Origin: Bin55 sp963664665
GTDB lineage: Bacteria > Pseudomonadota > Gammaproteobacteria > Pseudomonadales > Azotimanducaceae
DNA length: 64,000 bases
NCBI GenBank assembly: GCA_963664665.2
Contig: CAXXMH010000004.1
Location: 620,001-684,000 of the forward strand
Direction: 5' to 3'
This document shows, in pieces, positions 34,798 through 44,652 of the stretch (positions within the stretch are counted from its first letter, which is position 1; each line of letters begins with the position of its first letter). A program made the translations under genes and the position numbers. The notes below the pieces were generated by a model. The model made no database searches. It had not been told where the DNA came from and was given only the letters and a program-made list of their open reading frames with translations.

Positions 34798-36054
34798 ATG
34801 AGATACGTACCTAGATTAGTTGATCAGGAGCTGTCGGACCGACTACAGTCCAGCTCTGCTGTTTTGGTTGAAGGACCAAGGGCGTGTGGAAAGACCTCTA
34901 CAGCAACTCAGCAAGCACAGAGTCGGGTATACCTTGACATCGACACAAACGCTCGACTAGCGTTGTCGATTGATCCTACGTTGGTTCTTCAAGGTGAAAC
35001 ACCTCGACTGATCGATGAATGGCAAATCGTTCCCGAGATATGGGACCATATTCGACGGGCATCAGATCAACGGCAAAGCAAAGGTAACTTCATCCTCACC
35101 GGTTCTGCTGTGCCGGCAGATGACATTGTCAGACACTCAGGCGCTGGGCGCGTGTCGCGTCTACAGATGCGCACCATGTCTCTATTCGAGCAAAGCCACT
35201 CGAATGGCGCAGTCAAATTGAGCGAATTACTTGAAGGTCGTCGTGTTAGCGCGCCAGACTCGGGATTAGAGCTTCACGACATCATCGAATTGATTTGTCG
35301 TGGTGGCTGGCCGGCCACACTTCGTGATGATTTAGGAAACGCAATACAGTTCGTGCGCGACTACATTGATGAAATTAGTCGAACCGACATCCACAGTGTC
35401 AACGGCGTTCGTCACGATCCTATTCGCGTTTTGAGACTACTGCAATCCTTGGCGCGGAACACTACGACAGTCGTTTCGACTGCTACCTTGACGAGAGACG
35501 TCGCAGAAGTCGCGAATTCGACTACTGATCGCACTGTTGCTGCTTACTTGGATGCATTGAGACGACTGTTTGTAGTAGAAGAGCTACGTTCATTCGTACC
35601 CCATTTGAGATCGCGTTCGCGACTTCGCAATACACCGAAGCAACACTTCACAGACCCCTCGATTGCAGTCGCAGCACTGCGCGCAAATCCTCGTCAACTG
35701 CTAGCAGACCTCAGTTTCTTGGGTCTACTTTTCGAGTCAATTGTCGTTCGAGATCTTCGTTGCTATGCGCGTGGACTTGATGCGGACCTTTGCCACTATC
35801 GGGATAACACCGGGCTCGAAGTTGACGCGATCGTTCAATCCGCAAATGGGACATGGATCCCTATTGAAGTGAAACTAGGTAATTCCGAGTCTGTTATTGA
35901 TGAGGCGTCGACCACTCTACTCAAATTTAAGGAAAGAGTTGATCTCGAGAAAATGGGCGAACCTGCCAACCTAGTCGTCGTAACGTCAAGTGGATACGCC
36001 TATCGCCGCGATGACGGAGTTTCGGTTGTTCCTATCGGCGCACTGGGACCATAG
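34798..36054 (+). CDS. ATP-binding protein, AAA_14 plus DUF4143
   Basis: A 418-residue protein of the widespread AAA/DUF4143 family. Walker A is GPRACGKTS (residues 26-34), Walker B-like residues are in PRLIDEWQ (about 63-70), and sensor-type FILTGSA follows. The C-terminal DUF4143 part contains the RDLRCYARG, FE(S)-I and GLEVDAIVQ...WIPIEVKLG segments, which look like a PD-(D/E)xK-type nuclease fold with E, D and E-x-K. The cellular role of the family is not established. The gene stands alone, with AT-rich promoter repeats, as is common for horizontally moving stress or defence genes. Confidence 0.85.
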   Translation: MRYVPRLVDQELSDRLQSSSAVLVEGPRACGKTSTATQQAQSRVYLDIDTNARLALSIDPTLVLQGETPRLIDEWQIVPEIWDHIRRASDQRQSKGNFILTGSAVPADDIVRHSGAGRVSRLQMRTMSLFEQSHSNGAVKLSELLEGRRVSAPDSGLELHDIIELICRGGWPATLRDDLGNAIQFVRDYIDEISRTDIHSVNGVRHDPIRVLRLLQSLARNTTTVVSTATLTRDVAEVANSTTDRTVAAYLDALRRLFVVEELRSFVPHLRSRSRLRNTPKQHFTDPSIAVAALRANPRQLLADLSFLGLLFESIVVRDLRCYARGLDADLCHYRDNTGLEVDAIVQSANGTWIPIEVKLGNSESVIDEASTTLLKFKERVDLEKMGEPANLVVVTSSGYAYRRDDGVSVVPIGALGP

Positions 36055-36261
36055 AAGAACTACTTAAATGACCGACATCTTAGCTCGGCGATAGGAAAGG
36101 GGATTACATACTTGATTACAAAGTCTCACGAATTGGGCCACAATACTATACAATTACACATGAGGCGCGAGAACCAAGCGCTAAAAAGGCCTCTGCGACA
36201 GGGGCATCTGGACGAGGAGGAGCGTTCACATTAGTGACTCCATCGATCCGTCAAAAGGCAG

Positions 36262-36278
36262 CCTGTTTTGTAAACAGG
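36262..36278. terminator. possible terminator between convergent genes
   Basis: CCTGTTT/AAACAGG with a TGT loop is a perfect 7-bp stem between the ATPase gene and the haem protein gene. A second short stem (36189-36205) lies nearby. Neither has a clear T-run, so this call is weak. Confidence 0.35.
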
Positions 36279-36350
36279 TATGTAAGTCCCATAGGAAAGT
36301 TCGCTACTCGTTCCTCGGAAACTCTTGCGAGGCTCGTCTTTAACTGCTCG

Positions 36351-39300
36351 TTAGCGACTTGTGTGAAAACCGATAGGTGCGATAGTTGTAGGGGTGCCGC
36401 ATTCATCACCCTCGTAGAAACCCACGTTGTCCAGCTGCACTGAGGGGGACGCTCCAGCGAAGTCGAATGCAACCCGAGCAGTGATATCGGTTCGATCAGC
36501 GGTGAACGTGTGCTTGTAGTTTTGCCAGTAGTTTGTCAAATCGACGTTTTCGCTAGTCAAACCTTGCCATTCGTGCATGCTTTGATCGACGTATACCCGG
36601 ATGCTGCGCTCGGAGTTTGCCAGAGCTCGGAAGCACACTGAATACTCTTGACCCTCGACGACGGAAACATGGTGGCTGATTTGTGCACGCCATGCTTGAT
36701 CCGTGTTTACGGTTCTTATCGAAGCATTGATACGCCCGTTACTCAGTGAAATGTCGTTTCCGTCTAACTCTACCGTATTCCAAAATTCGAACAGCGGGAA
36801 GACAAATTGGGTGAAGTCGCCGCCGCTGACGATTAGATTCCCGCTCGTACTTGGTTTTTCGACTTCTTGCGAGAAGAACATGACGTCGTTGCTGATCATG
36901 CCGTCCTCGTTTTGAATCTGAAGAAAGTTCAGTCCGTATCGCGCTGGCGCTTCATCGAGTGTCACGACAATAGTCTCATCATCGCATGAAGGCAACGTCT
37001 CGGTTTCACACGCCACTGTACCGGCGGCGAGGTGTCCATTGATATAGATTAGCGCATCGTCTTCGATATGACGCCCTTTCAAATTAAGGGTTAGGTCATC
37101 ACTTAGATAAGTAATCTCAACCGTAGGAGACTGCTGCACGATGCCGTCGTAGTCGGTACTGAACCTGTTCCAATACGGCCAGATTGCAGGTTGAGGGTAA
37201 TCGGGAAGTACGTTTTCGCCGATTCGAGCGGTAAACGTAAGTACGAGATTCCCATCGACTGCATCAGCCCGTAGGTCGTCGAGTTCGTATGTCGTTTCAC
37301 TATCTGAACGGTCGCGCCATTCACCATCAACGTATTCCAGAGCGAGTCCCGATACTGTCTCAGCGGCCGTGTCGTCTTCTGAATCAGATTCGAGCACTTC
37401 CGCTTCATCCGAGGTTTGTTCAACGTACGCGCCGTCAGCGTGTAATAGGACTGCGCCACTATCTGCAGCCTCGACAAGTGAGCTGACGATGCGATTAGTC
37501 ATTGTGGTGTGGATGTTGTCATCAGCGAGCGAAGCATTGAACGTTGCTTGTCGTGCAAACGTACCAGAAAAGCCTGTGCTGTATTCAAGCACCATATCCC
37601 AATTTGCTTGCGTACGTGCACCCGCATGGAACCAAACTTCCTGCTCTGGAATATCGTCATCCAAGTCCATTCCGATTCGCTCAATGAGATCAATGACATT
37701 GAATCGAGCTTGTGGTGTCACAATCCATCGATCGTACGCGCCGCGCCAGGTTGGTGCGTCCATCCCATTGAACGATCCGACATCTGCATTTACGTTGGTG
37801 GCTGACGGTGTGTTCGTCGTCGTTAGGAAGGGTGGTTTATGGCATGCGCCGCATGGTTGCGAACCGGTTGATGTTCCGGATTCGTTGAGAAAATTGAATT
37901 CGAAAAAACCTTCCTTCGCGGAAGCAGATAGTTCGTTGTCGAATGGGCGATTCGGCGCAGGTGGGAAGGGAACATTAAGAATGTAGTGAGCTAGGGCATC
38001 TCGATCTTCAATATCCAAGGCTCCGCCTTTGTCTTCCTCGTTCACCGGACAGTCGGTGACATCGCACATCGTCGTGCCTAAGCTGCCGTCAACGAGAAAT
38101 CGCGTACACGACTCAGGATCGTCTAGCTCGCAATTGGGTTCAACGTCCTCCCACAGGCTTTGGACGTTTATTCCGCCGTACGGGTCTCCTGGAATTCCAT
38201 CCCAGTGATATGGTTGGGTGTCGCGCAATCCCCGTACTGGCATCGTTAGACGCGGAGGAATCTGCGTGCAACCAGGGTGATCGCAAAGCGGCGTGTCGAG
38301 GACCCACACGAGCTGATCGACGTTGTTGTCTGGGTGGCAGCTCTCGCATGAAAATGTGCCAGTTGTTGAAGCGTTGGCGTTGTTAAACGCGATGCGACCG
38401 AGTTTCATTTGCTCGGAAGTTGGATCACTCAGCGAGATCGTCGCCATGATTGTCGGTTCGGTTAGTGTCGTCAGATCGACATGAGTCACAGTGTTTGCGA
38501 CCGCATTCAGCACCCATGCATCGGTGACGACGTCCTCATCGTTGTGTACCAGTTTCACGCCTCGCGGTACAGCGCCGACATCGACACGCCCGATCACACT
38601 TTCGGATTCGATGTCAAAAACGAATAGCTTGTTGGATCCCGCAGCCGTAGCGATGAGCGTCGAGTTGTCCTTGGTTACCTCGACCGCGAACGGTGTCGCC
38701 AACGCCATGCCGGTTTCGGGGTGCTCAGGTGGGAGTGGTTCGAGCTCGAAGATTTCGGGTTCTTCGCAGCTTTGGTCAGCGCAGCTGACACGCGTGATCT
38801 GATTTAGGAACGCGCGATTTTCCATCTCTGCCAAGCCATGCTCCTGCGTGCCGGCTAGGCCGTTGGCGTCGTTGCGAGCTTCCGCTTGAGCGATGTAAAC
38901 ATTGCGTCTCCCATCGACCGCGAGTCCGTAGAGGAGCGTACCGGTACCTTCGACCTGATCAAGTAATCGATCGCTTCGAGTATCGAAGACGAACAGGTCA
39001 CGATCTGGAACTTTTGGATTTCTGACGATGTCGACATCGTAGTTGAGCGAAAGTACGTTGTTTGTGGTATGCGTTTCCTGGACAGCGTCATATGTACACA
39101 TGGTGCCGTCAATCTGATCAGGATTGCAGCCAGATAACTGCGTGGTGTTCCCAGACTCAAAGGCAAGCACGTACAGGCGTGTGCCGCGCACGACCAATGC
39201 CCGTGGATCTTGCGCGTTGATTTTTAAGTGTTTTGTTACTGTACGCGTCTCAGCATTGATCACCGCGACTTGATTGGATGGACCCAGCGCGACGTAAGCT

Positions 39301-39842
39301 TTATTGCCATCTTGCGTGAATGCGATCCCCACGGGTTCGTCGAATGACGTGCTGAACGAATATCGATCGACGTTCTGAATCGTTGCGATGATTTGGTGAT
39401 AAAACGTGCTGTCTGGATCCGTGTCAATGACACTGATCGTGTCGGAAACGTGGTTTGAAACCCACACTTCGTCGGCATTTGGTCGTTCAATGACACTGAC
39501 TGGATCGATGCCGACATTGATTCGCTGTACGACTTCGTTTGATGACGGATCGATGACGTCCAACGTGTCAGACGGGGTGTTGACAACGTAAACAAGATCG
39601 CCGTGAAGCGCTAGGGGGTTGAAGTGTGGACTTGCGAAAGTGGGATGACCGTCTTGATCGCTTATCGGCGCTTGAATACCGAATTCGGTACTCTTCTCAG
39701 CTTCTTCCTCTTCCTCTTGTGCCCAAATAGACGTACTTACACAGCCAAGGGTTAAGCTGAGTGAAAACGCAATCAGACTGCGTACGTAACCGTGTGGATC
39801 TACGCCACCGGACGGATTAGACGCTGTACACACAGCACTCAT
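36351..39842 (-). CDS. exported di-haem beta-propeller protein with C-terminal carbohydrate-binding-like domain
   Basis: An 1163-residue secreted protein. A signal segment (YVRSLIAFSLSLTLGCVSTSIWA) is followed by an acidic linker, then YVTN-type propeller repeats such as YVVNTPSDTLDVIDP (about residues 60-470). Two c-type haem sites follow: CESCH (about 500) and CGACH (about 664), in a region like MauG/cytochrome c peroxidase proteins. After a beta-rich linker, about residues 1005-1150 look like a CBM4/9-type jelly roll (W-x-Q-ISHHVSVVEGQEY, VQLDNVGFYEG). It probably works in periplasmic redox chemistry on a bound glycan or other polymer; the reaction is unknown. GGAAGG precedes the ATG. Confidence 0.82.
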   Translation of the reverse strand: MSAVCTASNPSGGVDPHGYVRSLIAFSLSLTLGCVSTSIWAQEEEEEAEKSTEFGIQAPISDQDGHPTFASPHFNPLALHGDLVYVVNTPSDTLDVIDPSSNEVVQRINVGIDPVSVIERPNADEVWVSNHVSDTISVIDTDPDSTFYHQIIATIQNVDRYSFSTSFDEPVGIAFTQDGNKAYVALGPSNQVAVINAETRTVTKHLKINAQDPRALVVRGTRLYVLAFESGNTTQLSGCNPDQIDGTMCTYDAVQETHTTNNVLSLNYDVDIVRNPKVPDRDLFVFDTRSDRLLDQVEGTGTLLYGLAVDGRRNVYIAQAEARNDANGLAGTQEHGLAEMENRAFLNQITRVSCADQSCEEPEIFELEPLPPEHPETGMALATPFAVEVTKDNSTLIATAAGSNKLFVFDIESESVIGRVDVGAVPRGVKLVHNDEDVVTDAWVLNAVANTVTHVDLTTLTEPTIMATISLSDPTSEQMKLGRIAFNNANASTTGTFSCESCHPDNNVDQLVWVLDTPLCDHPGCTQIPPRLTMPVRGLRDTQPYHWDGIPGDPYGGINVQSLWEDVEPNCELDDPESCTRFLVDGSLGTTMCDVTDCPVNEEDKGGALDIEDRDALAHYILNVPFPPAPNRPFDNELSASAKEGFFEFNFLNESGTSTGSQPCGACHKPPFLTTTNTPSATNVNADVGSFNGMDAPTWRGAYDRWIVTPQARFNVIDLIERIGMDLDDDIPEQEVWFHAGARTQANWDMVLEYSTGFSGTFARQATFNASLADDNIHTTMTNRIVSSLVEAADSGAVLLHADGAYVEQTSDEAEVLESDSEDDTAAETVSGLALEYVDGEWRDRSDSETTYELDDLRADAVDGNLVLTFTARIGENVLPDYPQPAIWPYWNRFSTDYDGIVQQSPTVEITYLSDDLTLNLKGRHIEDDALIYINGHLAAGTVACETETLPSCDDETIVVTLDEAPARYGLNFLQIQNEDGMISNDVMFFSQEVEKPSTSGNLIVSGGDFTQFVFPLFEFWNTVELDGNDISLSNGRINASIRTVNTDQAWRAQISHHVSVVEGQEYSVCFRALANSERSIRVYVDQSMHEWQGLTSENVDLTNYWQNYKHTFTADRTDITARVAFDFAGASPSVQLDNVGFYEGDECGTPTTIAPIGFHTSR

Positions 39843-40090
39843 TTACCTTCCCGCTGAATGAGTCGTGCGATAGTTAACCCATTATTCTATTTCGGGAGTC
39901 ACGAAAATTCAAGGCGCGGAGAACGAGCTGATCGTCTGAGGCTAAGGCAACGACGATATTCGTCGACGGGACGATTGACCGCTAACTAAATCGCTGTTCC
40001 AATGAAACTACGGGACGATACGCAGTGCCGCAGGTTCGACTATGTTGCTCTGAAGCGTCTTCAGATAGATTTCAATGCAAGTATTGACAC

Positions 40091-40846
40091 TCAGCGTGCG
40101 GTACGTAACGCGGCTATGCCATCCGTCACACCACGAGTTGCCCAACCTTCCCATGGCATGGTAAAGAATCGAAATCCTAGCTCAACGAGGGTTGCAGGGG
40201 TAATACCCGGAGGGACGAAGAACATCCCAGCCGCTATTCCCGCATCCTTGCACGCGCTGCCAATACGCGTAAGAGCATCTTTGTACGTCGCACTGGTGTA
40301 ATCTAGTGGTACATCAAGATTGATTGAGAGATCCGAAGGTCCGACGAGAAGGACATCGATGCCAGGCACCTTGACGATTTCATCGAGGTTGTCCATACCT
40401 TCTACGGTTTCAATCATCGGCGCGATGAGGACTTGATCATTGACAGCGTCCATGTAAGCTCGATAGTCTTTGAATTCACCCCATTCGCCTCGCATCCCCG
40501 CTGAGCTTCGTACTCCTGCGAAGGGATAGCGAGAGTAACTGACCACATCCGCCGCTTGATCTGGCGTGTTTACCATCGGTACGATGATGCCTCTCGCGCC
40601 CGCGTCGAGAGCGTAGCAGATTTGGTCCGCGTGGTTCTCGCCAACCCTTACGATCGGTGACGCAGTGCGTCCACGCATTGCTCCGATCGCCGGACCTAAT
40701 TGCTTTATTTCGGTCGGCGCATGTTGTGTGTCGAACAGCAAGAAATCAAAACCAGCTCCCGCGAGAAATCTAGTTTCACTGTTCGGCGACGCGGTTGTAC
40801 CGATGGCAGTTTTGCCGCTCTGTAGTACTTGCTTGACATGGTTCAT
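40091..40846 (-). CDS. HpcH/HpaI aldolase family protein
   Basis: A 251-residue class II pyruvate aldolase relative. Diagnostic segments are FLLFDTQHAPTE (about residues 35-46; the histidine is the catalytic base), the metal glutamate in APMIETVEGMDN (about 144-155), and LLVGPSDLSINL (about 167-178; second metal aspartate). Such enzymes reversibly split 4-hydroxy-2-oxoacids to pyruvate and an aldehyde. It lies upstream of the haem-protein gene on the same strand but 248 bp away, so co-transcription is uncertain. Confidence 0.9.
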   Translation of the reverse strand: MNHVKQVLQSGKTAIGTTASPNSETRFLAGAGFDFLLFDTQHAPTEIKQLGPAIGAMRGRTASPIVRVGENHADQICYALDAGARGIIVPMVNTPDQAADVVSYSRYPFAGVRSSAGMRGEWGEFKDYRAYMDAVNDQVLIAPMIETVEGMDNLDEIVKVPGIDVLLVGPSDLSINLDVPLDYTSATYKDALTRIGSACKDAGIAAGMFFVPPGITPATLVELGFRFFTMPWEGWATRGVTDGIAALRTAR

Positions 40847-41133
40847 CGTCTAACTCTTCCGGACTGTATCACTGATTGATAGATTTTCGCGCTAAGACGC
40901 AACTCGCGAATCATATGAACGCTCGATTGAACGACCGACATTGTGGCGTCGCGAGTGGCGTAATTAGTCGTGCCTAACTCGTAAATAGCCTGTTTCGCAT
41001 TGTTGCGACAGATCCTTCGCATATCGGGACTAGGCAAAATTAACTCGTCTTCACAGCTTCTTGTCGTCGTACATCGCTCCAGTTGCATCGATTAATGACG
41101 CATCACGTCTACAGCACCGTCACATAGCAAAGT

Positions 41134-43101
41134 ATGCGAGAACAGCAAACCCTCTCGTCGGTAGAAAGATCGAACTCCCTCTCGGTCCAGGACCCGATCG
41201 CCTCCACACCTTGTGATCTCATCTTTCGTGACTATGTCACCCGCGGTCTGGTCGTGCTCGCACCTGAATCCCTAGGGATTCCACTAACAACGCACAACGA
41301 GATTTACGAGAAGGAACGACTAGCGTTCCGAAATAAAGTGCGCATCACCGCGGAAAACGTCCCAGACATCATGAAAGTGACAAATGCGCCCGGGGTTCGG
41401 GAAGCCTGTGAGCTGTTGGTCGGTGAGAACTACGCAATCGTGCCGTTTACACACAACACGCCGTTTATGAGTGGGTCAAACGATCAGCATTGGCATAAAG
41501 ACGACAACGGTCCGTACAACATGCGGAAGCAGCGGCATCACCAAGCCATTCAGCTAGAGATGCTTTATTACCCGCAGGAAGTCAGGGCTGATATGGGACC
41601 AACCGCGACCGTACCGTATTCGCAGTATTGGACCTTTAATCATGAAGAGAACCATGACAACTTTGCTGGTGCGGACCACTTGGATTTCGGCTACCAGATA
41701 AGTGGGATGGAACGCGTTCCCATCAGCGGACCTCGCTCAAACTACGACGTCGAAGACATCGTCAACCAAACGACAGACCACGATATCCGAATGCGCCAAT
41801 CGGTTCTCGATCTGAAGTGGCCGCTGTGCCAGACGTATGAAGTTGGTCCGCTGAAGGCTGGAAGCGTCGTGCTTTATTCGCACAATCTCCTGCACCGAGG
41901 CAACCACCGGCGAGACGACTGGCAGACATGGAAAGCGAATCCTCGTTTCATGTGGCGTTTTTGGTTGTATCGAACGACTGAGCCTCGTCCTGAACCTAAA
42001 AAGGTTCAAATCCAATTTAAATTAGAACCGCAAGATGAGCTGACGGGACAACAACTCGACGTTGTAGATGAGCACGTTAATGCGGTGTGGCGATACCACT
42101 ACAACTGGATGACATCAGGCATGTCGGCGTCCCCCAAGACGACAGCTGCCGAGTCGAATCAAGATGATGTAGCTAGTCTCAGCGATCAAATGAGATTGAA
42201 AGGGGACTCGAACGAGGCAAAACGTATCGGCGCGGCCTATCTACTCGCCGAACATCCATTGCGCACTGAGGCACTAAGACACCTTCGCGACGCCCTACAC
42301 AGTGACCGCGAGAACGTACGCAGGGCTGCGCTCTATGGATCAATCGCCATTGGCGAAGAAGCAACCGAATTGTTTCTATCGGGTATCGACTCGCAAGCCA
42401 GATGGGTTCGAAAAGCCGCTGCCTTCGGACTCGGTTGCGCGGGTTCAGGTACTGCAGCTGTCGTTGATGCGTTAGGGCGTCGATTGCTTGAAGATCCTTC
42501 TACGTATGTGCGCTCTGTCGCTGCGGATGCGATGGGCTGTCTTGGGCGTCGGATGATGGCACATGGAAAGCGGATAGGTGACACGATTAGCCTCATTGCA
42601 TCTTATTTGGTTCAGAGTCTTGACCGAGAAGAAAATCGATTGAGCATGGATCGTGCTCAGGGTCGCAGTATCAAAATGGTTCGACCGAATGACGATTGCG
42701 ACGTGTGCGAGGGTATAGGTTTCGACTACGGTCAGAGCCGGTATGAACCGGTTCGTTCCGTTGTCCGCGAGAATGTACTTTGGTCGCTGGTGATCTTATG
42801 TTCGCACGGCGCGGACAAGCTCGGTGATGCACTAACTTCGGCGATTTCTGCGTTGCGTGTCGTAATCGCAGAGGACAAGAACGTGTTCAGTGTTGGCTTG
42901 GCGATGGACTGTTTACAGCGATTAGTAAGTTTGTCGACTCTGCCCAACGATACGGAGCTAGAAGCACTTAAGGACTCCATTGACGAGATCTTTGCGATGA
43001 CGCCGATTTATTCGCTCGAAGCTCTAGTCGCTAGTGGCCTGCCTATCAACGAGGCAGTTTCTAAGTATTCGACGGAACCGCTGACGAATGTGATTGGTTG
43101 A
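41134..43101 (+). CDS. PhyH-like oxygenase fused to HEAT repeats
   Basis: A 655-residue fusion. Residues 20-330 form a PhyH-like oxygenase with H121-K-D123, distal H254 (SHNLLHRGNH) and R275 (or R280). Residues about 345-640 are alpha-helical HEAT repeats: LRDALHSDRENVRRAALYGS, then SQARWVRKAAAFGLGCAG and PSTYVRSVAADAMGCLG repeat every 31-37 residues. A CDVCEGIGFDYG segment (about 528-539) adds two cysteines. HEAT repeats bind proteins, so the oxygenase may act on a protein-bound substrate or in a complex. It is followed by a sulfatase 36 bp later. No signal peptide is seen. Confidence 0.85.
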   Translation: MREQQTLSSVERSNSLSVQDPIASTPCDLIFRDYVTRGLVVLAPESLGIPLTTHNEIYEKERLAFRNKVRITAENVPDIMKVTNAPGVREACELLVGENYAIVPFTHNTPFMSGSNDQHWHKDDNGPYNMRKQRHHQAIQLEMLYYPQEVRADMGPTATVPYSQYWTFNHEENHDNFAGADHLDFGYQISGMERVPISGPRSNYDVEDIVNQTTDHDIRMRQSVLDLKWPLCQTYEVGPLKAGSVVLYSHNLLHRGNHRRDDWQTWKANPRFMWRFWLYRTTEPRPEPKKVQIQFKLEPQDELTGQQLDVVDEHVNAVWRYHYNWMTSGMSASPKTTAAESNQDDVASLSDQMRLKGDSNEAKRIGAAYLLAEHPLRTEALRHLRDALHSDRENVRRAALYGSIAIGEEATELFLSGIDSQARWVRKAAAFGLGCAGSGTAAVVDALGRRLLEDPSTYVRSVAADAMGCLGRRMMAHGKRIGDTISLIASYLVQSLDREENRLSMDRAQGRSIKMVRPNDDCDVCEGIGFDYGQSRYEPVRSVVRENVLWSLVILCSHGADKLGDALTSAISALRVVIAEDKNVFSVGLAMDCLQRLVSLSTLPNDTELEALKDSIDEIFAMTPIYSLEALVASGLPINEAVSKYSTEPLTNVIG

Positions 43102-43137
43102 TAATCGGACCCCATGCGGCATCCGTAGTTCGTAGGT

Positions 43138-44652
43138 ATGAGACAACCCGATATCGTCATATTCAATCCGGATCAGTGGCGTGGTGATGCGGTCGGACAT
43201 CTAGGTCATCCCGCCGTGCGGACACCTGTCATCGATAGTCTTGTGGCGACTGATGCTGTGTCGTTTCGAAACGCCTTCGTGCAAGCCACCGTTTGTACCC
43301 CCAGTCGATGCTCGTTCATGACGGGTTGGTATCCACATGTACGTGGTCATCGAACCATGCACCACATGCTAAATCCGAACTATGACGAGCCGAACCTTTT
43401 GAAGGTCTTGCGCGATCAAGGCTACTACGTGTGGTGGGGCGGAAAGAACGACATGGTTCCGGGCCAACTGGGCTACGCCGACCATTGCGATGTGAAATTC
43501 CAGCCAAGTCCGGCCGACTATGAACGTTGGGGCGTAAAACCGTCAGAAGGCAATCACGGCGGGACACTCGCGTGGCGCGGCGAACCTGACGGCGACAACT
43601 TCTACAGCTTCTTTAAGGGTCGATTGAGTCGCTCAGACGGCGCTAAATACTTCGACGGCGATTGGGCCATGGTGTATGGCGCGATTGACTTCCTAAATAA
43701 ACACAAAGGTGAACAGCCCTTGTGTGTCTTCTTGCCGATCGGGTATCCGCATCCACCATACTGTGTTGAAGAACCGTGGTACTCAATCACGGATCGCGAC
43801 GCAATTCCAGATCGGTTCGAATACGCAGATTGGGACGATAAACCGTCGCTTTTGCGCGGCATTCGAGATGGTCAGCGGTTAGAGGGGTGGTCCGAGGACC
43901 GATGGCGCGAGCTGCGTGCGACGTATTTCGGTATGTGCTCCCGTGTCGACTATCAACTCGGACTGCTAGTCGATGCGCTTAAGACGAGTAAGCGATACGA
44001 GACGACTGCACTTTTCATGTTTTCTGATCACGGCGATTTCACAGGCGATTACGGGCTGGTCGAGAAAACTCAGAACACATTTCAGGATTGTCTCTCACGC
44101 GTGCCGTTTATCTTTAAACCACCAGCGGCTCTCGAGATTCGGTGCGGCATTCACGACGAGCTCGTCGAACTGGTGGATTTTCCCGCGACTGTTTACGATC
44201 TGACTCAGATCGAGTGCGGTTATTGGCACTTCGGCTCGTCGCTGCTTCCACTGTTGAACGGTAGCACTGATGCACATCGGGATGCAGTGTTCACCGAAGG
44301 CGGGCGATTACAGTCCGAGGTCCAAGCGAGCGAACAGGAAAGTATGTCCTCCAATACGCCGTTAGGACTTTACTCTCCTCGAGTCTCGCTTCAAGTAGAG
44401 GAGTCGCTACCGCTAAAACACACCAAAGCTACGATGTGTCGCACGCAAGACTTTAAGTATGTGCGACGCGCGTATGAACTCGACGAGTTTTACGACCTGA
44501 ACCGCGATCCTGGCGAGACGGTAAACGAAATCAACAATCCGAAGTACGCTCAGGATGTACTGGCGCACCGTGAGTTGATGCTCGAGTGGTATATGCGTAC
44601 CTGTGATGTGGTGCCTGTGCAGACGGATCAACGAAACTTCGCGCGTGCGTGA
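43138..44652 (+). CDS. type I (formylglycine-dependent) sulfatase
   Basis: A 504-residue sulfatase with C53-T-P-S-R57 as the formylglycine motif and T-G-W after it, closely matching the CTPSRxxxxTG signature. Calcium ligands are D12/Q13 and the SDHGDFTGDYGLVEK segment. It is not closely similar to the sulfatase at 30433, which has CMPAR. No signal peptide is seen. It starts 36 bp after the PhyH-HEAT gene and should be co-transcribed, making a second oxygenase-sulfatase pairing in the window. Confidence 0.92.
   Translation: MRQPDIVIFNPDQWRGDAVGHLGHPAVRTPVIDSLVATDAVSFRNAFVQATVCTPSRCSFMTGWYPHVRGHRTMHHMLNPNYDEPNLLKVLRDQGYYVWWGGKNDMVPGQLGYADHCDVKFQPSPADYERWGVKPSEGNHGGTLAWRGEPDGDNFYSFFKGRLSRSDGAKYFDGDWAMVYGAIDFLNKHKGEQPLCVFLPIGYPHPPYCVEEPWYSITDRDAIPDRFEYADWDDKPSLLRGIRDGQRLEGWSEDRWRELRATYFGMCSRVDYQLGLLVDALKTSKRYETTALFMFSDHGDFTGDYGLVEKTQNTFQDCLSRVPFIFKPPAALEIRCGIHDELVELVDFPATVYDLTQIECGYWHFGSSLLPLLNGSTDAHRDAVFTEGGRLQSEVQASEQESMSSNTPLGLYSPRVSLQVEESLPLKHTKATMCRTQDFKYVRRAYELDEFYDLNRDPGETVNEINNPKYAQDVLAHRELMLEWYMRTCDVVPVQTDQRNFARA

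Noticed and set aside
36262..36292. Hairpin followed by TATGTAAGTCCCAT, similar to the right end of the TnpB element (12 of 14).
   Set aside because: A match of this size is expected by chance in 64 kb on two strands, the rest of the repeat does not match well (15 of 26), and no partner end or flanking repeat is nearby.
37369..37986. 205-residue frame antisense to the haem-propeller gene.
   Set aside because: It lacks a ribosome site, is serine/alanine-rich in the manner of shadow frames, and the minus-strand frame has clear domains.
40843..41088. 81-residue minus-strand frame between the aldolase and the PhyH-HEAT gene.
   Set aside because: No recognisable motif or ribosome site; it fills the divergent promoter region and is probably not a gene.
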